Assembly: GCA_026394565.1 (NCBI GenBank)
Contig: JAPKYA010000036.1
Coordinates: forward strand, 1-58,772
Reading direction: 5' to 3'
From: Methanothrix sp.
GTDB lineage: Archaea > Halobacteriota > Methanosarcinia > Methanotrichales > Methanotrichaceae
DNA length: 58,772 nt
Part shown: positions 1 to 8,229 of the stretch, one piece after another
Position numbering within the stretch: position 1 is the first letter of the stretch
How the letters are laid out: each line of letters begins with the position of its first letter
Program-made: the position numbers and the translations under genes
Notes under the pieces: model-generated
What the model was told of the DNA's origin: nothing
Database searches by the model: none
The model's input: the letters and a program-made list of their open reading frames with translations, nothing else

Positions 1-183
1 TTTGAGATCAACAGGAGAATACTGTTCCGGGATGCTGCTAAATCCAAGACGCCATGCCAGGAAGGAGACTGCCTTAAAGCGCCAATCATTAAAACACCGA
101 CACCAACCTTTGCCAGCCCATGCTTAAGCGGCTCATGCAATAAATTCACGAATGCACTCAATGCCTTCACTAAGTCTGCTTGA
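1..183 (+). CDS. C-terminal 60 codons of an unknown Cys-containing protein (partial)
   Basis: Frame 1 is open from the first base of the window to a TGA at 181-183. The visible 60 residues contain two matching motifs of the form P-C-x4-C (PCQEGDC and PCLSGSC) separated by a Pro/Thr-rich stretch, which looks like a designed metal-binding or disulfide-forming tail. A long T-tract follows the stop directly, as expected for an archaeal transcription end. The start and the rest of the gene lie outside the window. I do not recognise the family; the call as a real gene rests on the open frame, the repeated Cys motif and the terminator. Confidence 0.5.
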   Translation, partial: FEINRRILFRDAAKSKTPCQEGDCLKAPIIKTPTPTFASPCLSGSCNKFTNALNAFTKSA

Positions 184-199
184 TTTTTTTTTAATTTTT
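183..199 (+). terminator. T-tract transcription terminator
   Basis: An uninterrupted run of T followed by AATTTTT begins at the stop codon of the partial gene at the window start. Oligo-T tracts on the non-template strand are the usual archaeal termination signal. Confidence 0.5.
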
Positions 200-677
200 A
201 AATGAAATACACATAGATTGCTGCACGGGTGCGCAGCCGCTGCTTCACCTCAAGTTTGCTAAAGGAATAAGGCGAAGATCTCGGGGGTAATGAAAGAATA
301 CGTCATTTCAATCTTCCATTGCTCTTCGCCCAATCTACTAACCGCATTCATTATATATAAATCTTTTCTTTTTAATTAAGTCAATTTTAGATTTTCTTTG
401 CCTTATATGTCTAAAACATAATGCCATTGTCGAATATATGACTAGTCATGTTGCATAACTAGTTATTTAATATATTTGTGTAATATTTTTGATACACCTT
501 TACCAACTTTTGTATTAAAATTTTTTATAAATTATTATATATACTTTCGTTGGATTTGGCGAATTTTTGGTAATGAGTCTAATGGCCTCGATATAAGCAA
601 AAGGAATAAATGGTTAAAGCTCACGTACCTGGAAAAGGGGTCTGATTGAGTACCCTTTAGAGAATGGAGGTTCATGA
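200..677. other. Intergenic, AT-rich, with promoter-like sites
   Basis: No convincing reading frame. A TATA-like stretch (TTATATATAAAT) lies near 351-362 with no gene within reach on the plus strand, so it might drive an unannotated small RNA or be fortuitous. A second TATA-like box at 535-543 suits the gene at 678. I see no tRNA or other structured RNA here. Confidence 0.4.
535..543 (+). promoter_or_regulatory. TATA box for the secreted protein at 678
   Basis: TTATATATA fits the archaeal TATA consensus. Transcription would begin near 565-570, giving an approximately 110-base leader before the ATG at 678, which also has a GGAGG-type ribosome site at 665-671. Confidence 0.4.
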
Positions 678-1085
678 ATGAAGTTGATTCTAACAGTCTT
701 CGTCGTCACAGTTCTTCTGGCAAGCGTTGCCGTCACGGCTAGCGCAGCGGATGTTCTGGATTTGAGCACGCTAGGCAAAAAACCGAGCATAGAGCCGGTT
801 TCTCTGCCCAGGCTATCGCCCACAATGCCGACTATTGCCGCAACCTCTTTGGGAGGCAACCTGAAAAGCAATGTGCTTGATCTCAGCACTCTGGGAAAGA
901 AAGCGCAGCTCGATTTGACCGCGACCATGATCAAGGGTGCATCTCCGGTTACCATCACACCCATGTTCGCCGTTAAGAATGCCAATGTAACCAACCAGGC
1001 TGGCTCTGTCTTTACCCTGCCCCAGGCAATTTCTGCCAATGCCTCAGTCTACACCCCGCCCATTGCCATATTCGGCGGAGCCTAA
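678..1085 (+). CDS. Small secreted protein with a repeated VLDLSTLGKK motif
   Basis: 135 residues beginning with a clear signal peptide (MKLILTVFVV... ending in ASA, cleavage near residue 23-24). The decapeptide VLDLSTLGKK occurs twice, at residues 26-35 and 66-75, exactly 40 residues apart, so the mature protein appears to be an internal tandem duplication followed by a Gly/Ala-poor, Thr/Val/Ile-rich tail. No Cys. The start is supported by an AATGGAGGTT ribosome site 6-7 bases upstream. Family not recognised; an extracellular or envelope role is inferred only from the signal peptide. The small gene at 1097 follows after 11 bases, so the two may be co-transcribed. Confidence 0.75.
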   Translation: MKLILTVFVVTVLLASVAVTASAADVLDLSTLGKKPSIEPVSLPRLSPTMPTIAATSLGGNLKSNVLDLSTLGKKAQLDLTATMIKGASPVTITPMFAVKNANVTNQAGSVFTLPQAISANASVYTPPIAIFGGA

Positions 1086-1096
1086 AGAGGAAGAAA

Positions 1097-1246
1097 ATGA
1101 ATGTTTCGCTAAAGGTGGATGGAAGGGCCATTGATTTAAATGCCTTCACGCAAGAGATCATCGGCAATGCGGCTGTAGCCATGGCCGAGTCTCTGCGAGG
1201 CGTTGGCAAGGACTGGAAAGGAATTGAGATCAGAATAGAAAAGTGA
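1097..1246 (+). CDS. 49-residue hypothetical protein
   Basis: Open frame ATG-TGA giving 49 residues beginning MNVSLKVDGRAIDLN and ending EIRIEK, with an AAGAGGAAG ribosome site 5-6 bases upstream. It starts 11 bases after the stop of the secreted protein, in the same direction. The pattern (strand with VDG, LNxF, alternating hydrophobics, final Ile/Arg strand) looks like a compact alpha/beta domain and resembles small conserved proteins I associate with methanogens, but I cannot name a family. The codon use is typical for the window and the minus-strand frame across it has no plausible product. Confidence 0.6.
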   Translation: MNVSLKVDGRAIDLNAFTQEIIGNAAVAMAESLRGVGKDWKGIEIRIEK

Positions 1247-1253
1247 TAATCCC

Positions 1254-1724
1254 TCAATCCTTCTTGCTCTTTTTAAAGGCAGATGTGAGATCTATAAAAT
1301 AGGTGCCTTCCTTTACCGCCATTATCAGCTCATCCCTCTCGAATAGAGACGGCAGATTCAGCTCGTAGGTGCCCGGTGCCGTTATCTTGATGCTCTCCAG
1401 AGCCTTGCCTTCCGGCTTGCTATCCTCGAGCTTTTTCTCAGCAGGACTGTAAAGCGGTGGAGAAGATGCCGCAGCAGGAGCCGATTTTTGGAGAGCAGGC
1501 AACTCCCGTTCTATTGCCATCGACTCTTTTTCCATTCTCCTGGGCGGCACCCTTACACCCATAGCCCGAGTTATGATCTGCTCCGGCTGTTGCAAAGCCG
1601 CCAACTCATCCCGCGGCTTCTTTTTCGTAAACATGAACTTCTTCCAGCCGCAATTGGGGCATCCCTTCAGGATATCCTCTCCCGAATCGAAGACATTGCT
1701 ACAGCGGGTACAGATATGAGGCAT
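1254..1724 (-). CDS. arvC: ArvC/OapC-type zinc-ribbon protein (DUF2072)
   Basis: 156 residues. The N-terminus carries a rubredoxin-like zinc ribbon with two knuckles, CTRC at about residues 5-8 and CPNC near 22-25. A charged, Pro-rich middle follows, and the C-terminus ends in a beta-rich module (GTYELNLPSLFER...YFIDLTSAF). This organisation matches archaeal DUF2072 zinc-ribbon proteins encoded with DUF2073 and an Era-like GTPase. These families are known as ArvC/OapC, ArvB/OapB and ArvA/OapA; in Haloferax the GTPase is needed for extracellular vesicle formation. The ATG lies directly after the stop of arvB, so the three genes form one operon. Confidence 0.8.
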   Translation of the reverse strand: MPHICTRCSNVFDSGEDILKGCPNCGWKKFMFTKKKPRDELAALQQPEQIITRAMGVRVPPRRMEKESMAIERELPALQKSAPAAASSPPLYSPAEKKLEDSKPEGKALESIKITAPGTYELNLPSLFERDELIMAVKEGTYFIDLTSAFKKSKKD

Positions 1725-2093
1725 CTAGTCCCCCACAGAGACCTTGGTGCTGATCTGATATTTGTCCTTCTCAATGGTGCGTAGCTGGTTGGCAGGGCCG
1801 ATGACCGTCATCCTGCCCTTAAGAGCTCTGCCGAATATCTTGTCCAAAAACGATCCTTCCTTCTTGGAAGGGTAGCTCTCGATCTCTATTCCAGAGAACT
1901 CGTCCATCCGAATCTCGGTCATGGTCATCTCGATGAGGCGCACCTCCTCATCAGAAGTCAGGCCGCACTCCAAAACCACAATCTTGCCGTTCTTGACCTT
2001 GTCCAGGATGAGCCGAATTTTCTCCATGGAGGTCATTTTCTCCAGCTTCTCCCCGGAGATGAGGTCCATATGCACTTCTCTCATCAAGATCAC
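1725..2093 (-). CDS. arvB: ArvB/OapB family protein (DUF2073)
   Basis: 122 residues, the usual size for DUF2073. The visible pattern is an N-terminal helix ([20 protein letters not shown]), a strand VVLECGL, then ESYPSKK and a C-terminal strand that reads like a small RNA- or protein-binding fold. It starts at a GTG whose GTGA overlaps the stop of arvA; an in-frame ATG three codons in is an alternative. Function is known only through the family: partner of the vesicle-forming GTPase ArvA. Position between arvA and arvC supports the call. Confidence 0.8.
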   Translation of the reverse strand: MILMREVHMDLISGEKLEKMTSMEKIRLILDKVKNGKIVVLECGLTSDEEVRLIEMTMTEIRMDEFSGIEIESYPSKKEGSFLDKIFGRALKGRMTVIGPANQLRTIEKDKYQISTKVSVGD

Positions 2094-2728
2094 CCGAAAT
2101 GAGCTGCTATCGCCTGATAAAGGTTATCTATATTCGATCCTTCCAGAGCGGAGATCGGCACCATGGCATGCTGGGGGAAGGCAGCCTTAATTCTGGCAGG
2201 CGAGGCATTGGGCAGATCCATCTTATTGGCCACAATGAGAAGGGGGAGCTTCCTTGCTTCCATGTTACCAATCACCACCACATTGACCTGAGTGTAAGGG
2301 TCCTCGGTTGAGTCCATAACCAAGAGCACGCCGTCCAGGTCATCCAGCCATTTGATGGCTTCAATAACGCCTTCCGTTGCCTCCTTAGCCCTCTTCTTAG
2401 ACTCCGCCTCGGAGAGGCCGAAGGCCATGAACTCTTTGAAATCAACCTTGGTTGCCATGCCTGGTGTATCGACTATATCCAGCTCGATGCTCGATCCGTT
2501 GGCGTTGATCACCACACCCTCCTTTCTCATGGCCCTGCGGGTCTCATGGGGAATGGGTGAGGCCGCTCCAAAACTCTCACCCTCACTCCAGTCGTGCAGA
2601 ATCCTGTTGGCCAGGGTAGTCTTTCCGGCATTAGGCGGGCCGTAAAGTCCGATCTTGGCCCTCTTTTTTTTAAATATCCTGTTTATCCAGGTCCCAAGGC
2701 TCTCCTTGAGGCTACTGATGATACCCAT
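2090..2728 (-). CDS. arvA: Era-like small GTPase ArvA/OapA
   Basis: 212 residues with all G motifs: P-loop GPPNAGKTT (about residues 30-38), DTPG in the G3 position, NKMD (G4) and SAL (G5). The N-terminus ([22 protein letters not shown]) is an amphipathic, basic helix suitable for membrane association, and the family lacks a long C-terminal KH domain, unlike bacterial Era. In haloarchaea this GTPase drives extracellular vesicle production. The operon order arvA-arvB-arvC with overlapping ends is the typical archaeal arrangement. Regulation is not evident; the upstream region 2729-2848 is AT-rich and can hold the promoter. Confidence 0.85.
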   Translation of the reverse strand: MGIISSLKESLGTWINRIFKKKRAKIGLYGPPNAGKTTLANRILHDWSEGESFGAASPIPHETRRAMRKEGVVINANGSSIELDIVDTPGMATKVDFKEFMAFGLSEAESKKRAKEATEGVIEAIKWLDDLDGVLLVMDSTEDPYTQVNVVVIGNMEARKLPLLIVANKMDLPNASPARIKAAFPQHAMVPISALEGSNIDNLYQAIAAHFG

Positions 2729-2848
2729 GTCTTACCTCAGATCTGATAAGCGCATATCTCTACTAATAATTTTCCGTAAACTACCCACTGCCTAAAGGCG
2801 ATGGATATCCTTGGTGCTTTACTATCGGAAAATAAATTAAAATATGCC

Positions 2849-3943
2849 TTAGCCGAAGATATCCTGGGCCGGGCAATGGCAGACGAATCCCTCGAACTGC
2901 CCACAGCTACGCAAAGCCTTCCAGGCATCTTTCAGGGATGAGTCCTTGATATTGGCATAGCTTTCCTGCAAATAGGGACAGGCTCTGACGCTGCCGTCAA
3001 CGGCCACATGCAGCCACCTTCTCCCAGCCATGCAGCCCAGCAATTGGCCCTCAAAATAGGTATTGGCAAAAAGCCGCGGGCCGCCCGGCGTGGAGTTGAT
3101 CTTCTTGTAGATGTCAACGATCTTCTCTCTCTCAATGAGTGTCAGCTTTTCCTCAGGAGTCTTGGGCATGCCCTCCCAGATGGACAGCTCCTGCACCCCC
3201 AGTTCCGCGGCCAAATCGTATAAATCCAAAATCCTGTCCACCTGCCCTGCCTTGATATGACAGGACAATGTAACCATCAGTCCTGTTTGAAGGGCGATAT
3301 TTACGGCTTCTATTGCCTTGGCATGAGCGCCAACTACGCCCCTCACCAGATCGTGCTCCTCAGGATTGGTGCTGTATATGCCGATGATAAGATTATAAAG
3401 TCCGGCTTCTCTGAGCTTGACTGCCTTCTCTACGGTCATATCCAGGCCCGGCGTAAAGAGATTTACCACCGCCTTCTCAGGATCGACGTGCCTTATCAAT
3501 TCGTTGATATCCTCTCGCAAAAGGGGATCTCCTTCGGTAAAGGTGACGATACAGGTCCCCATCTCCAGGGCCTGGTCGATGGTGCGCAAAATGTCCTCGC
3601 GGGAGAGCTCTCCCTCGCCCTCCTTTATCAGGCAGTGGTCGCATTTTGCCCCGCAGCGTCTTGTAACCTCTATGGAGAGAGTCTGAGGCACCGGCCGGCC
3701 TATCGCTGCCCGCGCCTCATTGACCAGCAGCCTCTTGAAGGGGCCGCTGGGAATGGGCGGAAGCCATGTGCTGGCAACTATATCCTTCAGCCTGACCTGA
3801 GCAGGCTTTTCCTCCGCCAGCCTCTGGTTTATCATCTTCAAAACCGGCTGGATCATTCGTGCCAGAGCGCCAGTTGCCTGCAGGGCTCGAAGATCCCGAT
3901 CATAGTCCACAGATAGCGCGGCCGTCTTGATAAGCTGGGTCAT
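2849..3943 (-). CDS. Radical SAM protein with C-terminal auxiliary Cys region
   Basis: 364 residues. The radical SAM cluster motif CGAKCDHC (CxxxCxxC) is near residue 94-101, preceded by TLSIEVTRR. The barrel continues with FTEGDPLL and IIGIYSTNPEEHD. The C-terminal 70 residues contain further cysteines (GCMAGRRW, RACPY, CGQF, CHCPAQD) consistent with a SPASM-like auxiliary cluster domain. About 90 residues precede the radical SAM domain. The substrate cannot be inferred; such proteins act on peptides or cofactors. The gene stands alone between arvA and the divergently read argG, with about 100 bases to the argG start, so the two share a promoter region. Confidence 0.8.
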   Translation of the reverse strand: MTQLIKTAALSVDYDRDLRALQATGALARMIQPVLKMINQRLAEEKPAQVRLKDIVASTWLPPIPSGPFKRLLVNEARAAIGRPVPQTLSIEVTRRCGAKCDHCLIKEGEGELSREDILRTIDQALEMGTCIVTFTEGDPLLREDINELIRHVDPEKAVVNLFTPGLDMTVEKAVKLREAGLYNLIIGIYSTNPEEHDLVRGVVGAHAKAIEAVNIALQTGLMVTLSCHIKAGQVDRILDLYDLAAELGVQELSIWEGMPKTPEEKLTLIEREKIVDIYKKINSTPGGPRLFANTYFEGQLLGCMAGRRWLHVAVDGSVRACPYLQESYANIKDSSLKDAWKALRSCGQFEGFVCHCPAQDIFG

Positions 3944-4040
3944 TATGCTCCTACTTTTTCGTGGCAGTTATAGAGTTATCGCTTCATGAAGAGATAAGGT
4001 TAAATGACCCTGGCCTCTTGTACGAAAGTGGTGTTGCGAA

Positions 4041-5228
4041 GTGTCTGAAGTTGTACTGGCCTATTCCGGCGGCCTGGATACATCTGTTTGTATTCCGCTC
4101 CTCAAAGAGCGCTATGGATTTGATAGAATAGTCACCGTTCTGGTGGACGTCGGCCAGCCGCGCTCAGACATCGAGCGCGGAAATCGCAGAGCAGAGCAGC
4201 TGGCGGACGAGCATTACATCATAGACGCAAGAGAGGAGTTTGTAAAGGACTACATCTATCCGCTCATTAAAGCCAACGGCTCTTACGAAGGATATGTCCT
4301 GGGAACGGCCATCGCCCGGCCGCTGATAGCCATCAAAGCAGTCGAGATCGCCAGGCAAAAAGGCATAAAGAACCTAGCGCACGGATGCACCGGTCGCGGC
4401 AACGACCAGCTGCGCTTTGAGGCCATCTTCCGGGCCACAGACTGCCGGGTCATCGCACCCATGCGGGAGCTGGACTTAGCCCGCGAATGGGAGATAGATT
4501 ATGCGCGCGAGCACGGCATTGAAGTCGCTGTAACCCATGACAAGCCCTGGTCGATAGATGAGAACATCTGGTCGCGGTCCATTGAGGGAGGCAAGCTGGA
4601 GGACCCCTACTTCGAGCCGCCCGAAGAGATCTACGGCTGGACCAAAAAGCCGGATGCAAGCAAGAGCACGCAGATAGTGGAGATCGGATTTGTCCAGGGC
4701 GTTCCCGTCTCTCTGGATGGCGTACAAATGGGCGGCATAGAGCTGATTGAGTTGCTCAACCGGATGGGCGGCGAGCACGGCGTGGGCAGGACGGATATGG
4801 TGGAGGACAGGGTGCTGGGCCTGAAGGCGCGCGAGAACTATGAGCATCCAGCGGCAACTATTATCCTCACGGCGCATAAGGACCTCGAGCATCTGGTCTT
4901 ATCCCGGGCCGAGCTTCGCTTTAAGGTCATGGTGGATGAGGCCTGGTCGGAGCTGGCCTATATGGGCCTGGTGGAGGATCCGCTTTACTCCGACCTGAAT
5001 GCCTTCCTGGACCAGTCCCAAAAGAGGGTCAACGGCTCTGTAAAGATGAAGCTCTACTGTGGAAATGCCATCCCCGTGGGCCGACAGTCACCGGACGCAC
5101 TCTATGCCCAGGACATGGTCTCCTTCGACTCCCAGACCTTGAGCCAGAAGGATGCAGAAGGCTTTGCGAAATATCACGGCTTCCAGGCCAGGCTGCTCAA
5201 GAGAAAAGGACTAAATAGATTTATTTGA
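4041..5228 (+). CDS. argG: Argininosuccinate synthase
   Basis: 395 residues, the full family length. ATP-pyrophosphatase P-loop AYSGGLDTS is at residues 7-15, and the family blocks [18 protein letters not shown] and [14 protein letters not shown] are all present. The enzyme joins citrulline and aspartate using ATP in arginine synthesis, in the cytoplasm. The start is a GTG at 4041, which gives the canonical N-terminus with the P-loop close to it. The stop at 5226-5228 leaves 23 bases before the preferred ATG of the DUF2111 gene, suggesting co-transcription. Confidence 0.95.
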   Translation: MSEVVLAYSGGLDTSVCIPLLKERYGFDRIVTVLVDVGQPRSDIERGNRRAEQLADEHYIIDAREEFVKDYIYPLIKANGSYEGYVLGTAIARPLIAIKAVEIARQKGIKNLAHGCTGRGNDQLRFEAIFRATDCRVIAPMRELDLAREWEIDYAREHGIEVAVTHDKPWSIDENIWSRSIEGGKLEDPYFEPPEEIYGWTKKPDASKSTQIVEIGFVQGVPVSLDGVQMGGIELIELLNRMGGEHGVGRTDMVEDRVLGLKARENYEHPAATIILTAHKDLEHLVLSRAELRFKVMVDEAWSELAYMGLVEDPLYSDLNAFLDQSQKRVNGSVKMKLYCGNAIPVGRQSPDALYAQDMVSFDSQTLSQKDAEGFAKYHGFQARLLKRKGLNRFI

Positions 5229-5251
5229 TATCGCGGCCCAATATCAACAGT

Positions 5252-5641
5252 ATGTCCAGACTTGTAATATCTGAGGACGCCAGATCTCTGGATCTGGCTG
5301 CAATCGCCCTTGCCTTCAATGAGATCGTCCGGCTTCCCGTTACAATGCGCTCTGCGAGATTTCCCGGGGTTCGGGTGGAGAAGGGAAAGGTTCTGGATAA
5401 TGAATACAGCGGACCTGTCCTGGAAGAAGTTATCCGAACCGGCAAGAGCATTCGCACCACTCCGAAAGAGGGAGCTTATCGGGGTATTCCTGTGTCCGTC
5501 GCCCCCATATTAGTAGAGGGCCGAGCCGTTGCAGCCATAGGGGTAGTGGATGTGATCGGCACCATCGATATTCCTGAGGTCTTCGGGGCCTACGGGGATG
5601 TCTTAAAACAGGTTTCAGGTAAGGTGCCAGAGAAGAAATGA
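5252..5641 (+). CDS. DUF2111 family protein
   Basis: 129 residues from the ATG at 5252; a TTG at 5225 in the same frame would add nine residues but overlaps the argG stop and gives an untypical leader. Visible blocks are LDLAAIALAFNEIVRLPVTM, ARFPGVRVEKGKVLD, GPVLEEVIRTGKSIRTTP, PVSVAPI and AAIGVVDVIGTIDIP. This matches my recollection of DUF2111, a family confined to methanogens and unassigned functionally. The ATGA at 5638-5641 overlaps the start of the downstream acetyltransferase, so the two are translationally coupled. Confidence 0.7.
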   Translation: MSRLVISEDARSLDLAAIALAFNEIVRLPVTMRSARFPGVRVEKGKVLDNEYSGPVLEEVIRTGKSIRTTPKEGAYRGIPVSVAPILVEGRAVAAIGVVDVIGTIDIPEVFGAYGDVLKQVSGKVPEKK

Positions 5642-6096
5642 AGATCCGGAGTGCTGTGCCCAGGGATCTGGCCCAGATCGTGCAGATCGAGGGGCTCTGC
5701 TTCCCTGAGGAGACCGCTTTTCCGCCCCAGATGTTCGCCTACCTGATACACTATGCGGTTTCTCTGGTGGCCTCTGAGCCGGAGAAGAAGGTATTAGGCT
5801 TCATCATGGGATATGCCAGCGGAAAGGCAGGCGCGGTCTATACCCTGGACGTTCACCCCGGTTATCGCAGGAAAGGCATCGGCAGCAAGCTCCTCCCGGC
5901 TCTGGAGGAGAGGCTGTCTCACTTAGGTGCCCAGGCGATCCGACTTGAGGCCGCAATAGATCGGCCTGGTGTGGTAGAGCTATACAGAAAAGCCGGCTAC
6001 CGGGAGAGGGAGTTGGTCAGGAACTATTATGGTCGAGGAAATCATGCCTTGCGGATGTGGAAGAATCTGGATGTGTGCTTATGCTTAACGACGTAG
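5638..6096 (+). CDS. GNAT-family N-acetyltransferase, RimI-like
   Basis: 152 residues of GNAT fold. Motif A, the acetyl-CoA pyrophosphate loop, is HPGYRRKGIGSKLL; motif D follows as ELYRKAGYRERELVRNYY, which closely resembles RimI/Naa10-type N-terminal protein acetyltransferases. The N-terminal strand IRSAVPRDLAQIVQIEGLCFPE is also typical of RimI. Substrate is probably protein N-termini but this is inference. The start overlaps the DUF2111 stop by four bases, and the end overlaps the next gene by about 16 bases. Confidence 0.85.
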   Translation: MKIRSAVPRDLAQIVQIEGLCFPEETAFPPQMFAYLIHYAVSLVASEPEKKVLGFIMGYASGKAGAVYTLDVHPGYRRKGIGSKLLPALEERLSHLGAQAIRLEAAIDRPGVVELYRKAGYRERELVRNYYGRGNHALRMWKNLDVCLCLTT

Positions 6097-6965
6097 CCCG
6101 GAATAGAAGCGGTGAGATGGAGGCCGAGCTTTCTGCCAAGGTAGATACGCTGATAGACGAGTTCATGGCCATAGTTGACGCCATGACCGAGGATAGGCAT
6201 TTGCAAAGAGGCATTGCCAGAAGCCAGCTCCCCTGCAGCATGGTAGCCATCCTGGACAAAAAGAGCCTCTCCATCTTGGCAACGTTCCGGTTGGCGAACA
6301 GGACCGCAAGCTATTTTTATCGGCCGGATATCGCTCTGCTGCCTCAGCAGGCGGCCAATAGCGCCCAGTGGGAGTTCGGCTTCGAGGATGCTTTTATCAT
6401 CCAGTTTCCGGCAGAATTGGTAGAGCAAAGCACCCAGGAGCGACATGAGGCTATGCAGAAAATTGCCTCTGAGCATATCGACTCGGAGTTCCTAAGGCTG
6501 GAAAAGATGCTCAGCCTCATGCGCACCCGGCCCATATTTGGACAGGCAGTCCAGCCGGTAGGCGCAAGGACGCTTTTTCTGCTCCTGCCCCAGGATGAGA
6601 ACCTGCGAGGAAATGAGTCGGCCATTTTAAATGCGAGCCGGGCCAACAAACTGCCGATTGTTGAGGCAGAAGACATCAGGTGCGGTAAATCTGCCGTGCG
6701 TGAGATGTGGCATTCACTCAATCACGCGGCAGTGATCATTGCCGATCTCACGGGAGCTGACGGCGGGGTTATGTATGGCCTGGGCATTGCTCATACCTTG
6801 GGAAAGGAAACGATCCTGATTCACCCGCAAGGCTCAAAATACCTGACGGATATTCCCAGGACATACAGAATAGAGTACGAGGATAGCGAAGATGGCAGGG
6901 CAAAGCTGGAAGAGCAGCTTTCCCGGATGCTCGGGCCCATGCTGGCGCCAACTGTAGAAGGTTAG
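6081..6965 (+). CDS. Unknown protein with C-terminal TIR/deoxyribosyltransferase-like domain
   Basis: 294 residues from the ATG at 6081; an upstream ATG at 6057 is possible but overlaps the acetyltransferase more. The first 180 residues are helix-rich (MEAELSAKVDTLIDEFMAIV..., ERHEAMQKIASEH) and unrecognised. The last 110 form a Rossmann-like domain: LFLLLPQD, KLPIVEAEDI, HAAVIIADLTGADGGVMYGLGIAH, ETILIHPQ. This pattern (ADLT..N/G-V-YELGIAH...K.VILI) is the signature of nucleoside 2-deoxyribosyltransferase-like and TIR-like domains found in signalling and defence effectors. The usual Asn is Gly and the catalytic Glu before LGIAH is Gly (MYGLG), so the active site may be altered. Unknown role. 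Confidence 0.65.
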   Translation: MLNDVARNRSGEMEAELSAKVDTLIDEFMAIVDAMTEDRHLQRGIARSQLPCSMVAILDKKSLSILATFRLANRTASYFYRPDIALLPQQAANSAQWEFGFEDAFIIQFPAELVEQSTQERHEAMQKIASEHIDSEFLRLEKMLSLMRTRPIFGQAVQPVGARTLFLLLPQDENLRGNESAILNASRANKLPIVEAEDIRCGKSAVREMWHSLNHAAVIIADLTGADGGVMYGLGIAHTLGKETILIHPQGSKYLTDIPRTYRIEYEDSEDGRAKLEEQLSRMLGPMLAPTVEG

Positions 6966-7002
6966 GCTAAGGGCCAGGGAAAATTGCAGATGGGCCTATA
7001 AT

Positions 7003-7012
7003 GTTATATATG
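7003..7012 (+). promoter_or_regulatory. TATA box upstream of ino1
   Basis: GTTATATATG lies 75-84 bases before the TTG start of ino1. Transcription is expected near 7033-7036, which leaves about 50 bases of leader carrying the AGGAGGGG ribosome site at 7071-7078. Confidence 0.45.
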
Positions 7013-7086
7013 TCCTGTATTTATACGAAGCTGCGACTCCGAACTCAGGTCTCCTAGCTTCATTTGACCCAGGAGGGGAAAAGAGG

Positions 7087-8226
7087 TTGAAAAAGATAAG
7101 GTTGGCAATCGCGGGCTTGGGAAACTGCGCAAGTTCCCTGATTCAGGGGATCGAATATTACAAACATACTGATGAAAAAGAATGCATCGGACTTATGCAT
7201 TATGATGTCTGTGGTTACAGAGCCGGCGATATCGATGTGGTGGCAGCCTTCGACATAGATGCGCGAAAGGTGGGCAAGGACGTAGGCCAGGCCATATTTG
7301 CGCCCCCCAACTGCACAAAGGTGTTCTATCCTGATGTTCCCCGAAAAAACGTAGAGGTCAAGATGGGGCCGGTTTTAGACGGCGTTGCTCCTCATATGCT
7401 CAATTATCCTGAGGACAAGAGATTTGTCGTAGCTGATGACAAGCCCTGCGATGTGAGAAGCGAGCTATTGGCCTCGCGCGCTGATGTGCTGGTAAATTAC
7501 ATGCCGGTAGGATCGGAACAGGCCACGCGCTTTTATGCGCAAGCTGCCTTAGATGCAGGCGTTGGCTTTGTTAACTGCATGCCGGTCTTCATTGCCTCCA
7601 ACCCGGAGTGGGCCAGGAAATTCCAGGATGCGGGGGTGCCAATTGTTGGTGACGATATAAAATCTCAAATCGGTGCCACCATTGTGCATCGCGCCCTCAC
7701 TCAGCTCTTCAAGGACAGAGCCTGTGTCATGGACAGGACCTACCAGCTTAACATCGGCGGGAATACTGATTTCCTGAATATGCTCAATCGGGAGAGGCTC
7801 AAATCCAAGAAGATCTCCAAGACCGAGGCCGTGCAGTCCATCCTGGATGTGCCCCTGAACGAGGATGATATACACATCGGCCCATCCGACTATGTGCCCT
7901 GGCAAAAAGACAACAAGGTCTGCTTCCTGAGAATGGAAGGCAGGGTCTTTGGAGATGTGCCCATCAATCTCGAGCTGCGTCTCTCCGTTGAGGACTCGCC
8001 CAACAGTGGTGGAAGCTCCATTGACGCCATAAGGATCTGCAAGCTGGCCAAAGACAGAAAGATAGGAGGGCCGCTTCTGGCCATCTCCGCTTATACCATG
8101 AAGCATCCTCCTGTGCAGTATCCCGATGAAGTGGCAAAAGAGATGGTGGATAAATTCATCCTGGGAGAGGCAGGCGAGCTGGAGAATGTGAAGGCCTGTC
8201 GGCCGCAGGCGGTAAAAGCTAAGTAA
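7087..8226 (+). CDS. ino1: Inositol-1-phosphate synthase (myo-inositol-3-phosphate synthase)
   Basis: 379 residues, the size of archaeal and actinobacterial enzymes. NAD-binding motif GLGNCASSLIQG is at residues 11-22; downstream blocks include VLVNYMPVGSEQATRF, NCMPVFIAS, GDDIKSQIGATI and the family SxxDYxPW region (PSDYVPWQKDNK). It converts glucose-6-phosphate to inositol-1-phosphate for archaeal phosphoinositol lipids and compatible solutes. The start is TTG, chosen because a strong AGGAGGGG ribosome site precedes it by about 8 bases and the N-terminus then aligns with the family. The cupin gene follows after three bases. Confidence 0.93.
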   Translation: MKKIRLAIAGLGNCASSLIQGIEYYKHTDEKECIGLMHYDVCGYRAGDIDVVAAFDIDARKVGKDVGQAIFAPPNCTKVFYPDVPRKNVEVKMGPVLDGVAPHMLNYPEDKRFVVADDKPCDVRSELLASRADVLVNYMPVGSEQATRFYAQAALDAGVGFVNCMPVFIASNPEWARKFQDAGVPIVGDDIKSQIGATIVHRALTQLFKDRACVMDRTYQLNIGGNTDFLNMLNRERLKSKKISKTEAVQSILDVPLNEDDIHIGPSDYVPWQKDNKVCFLRMEGRVFGDVPINLELRLSVEDSPNSGGSSIDAIRICKLAKDRKIGGPLLAISAYTMKHPPVQYPDEVAKEMVDKFILGEAGELENVKACRPQAVKAK

Positions 8227-8229
8227 TCC

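Noticed and set aside
3257-3916. 219-codon open frame on the plus strand
   Set aside because: Antisense to the radical SAM gene with its CxxxCxxC motif; no ribosome site and no domain.
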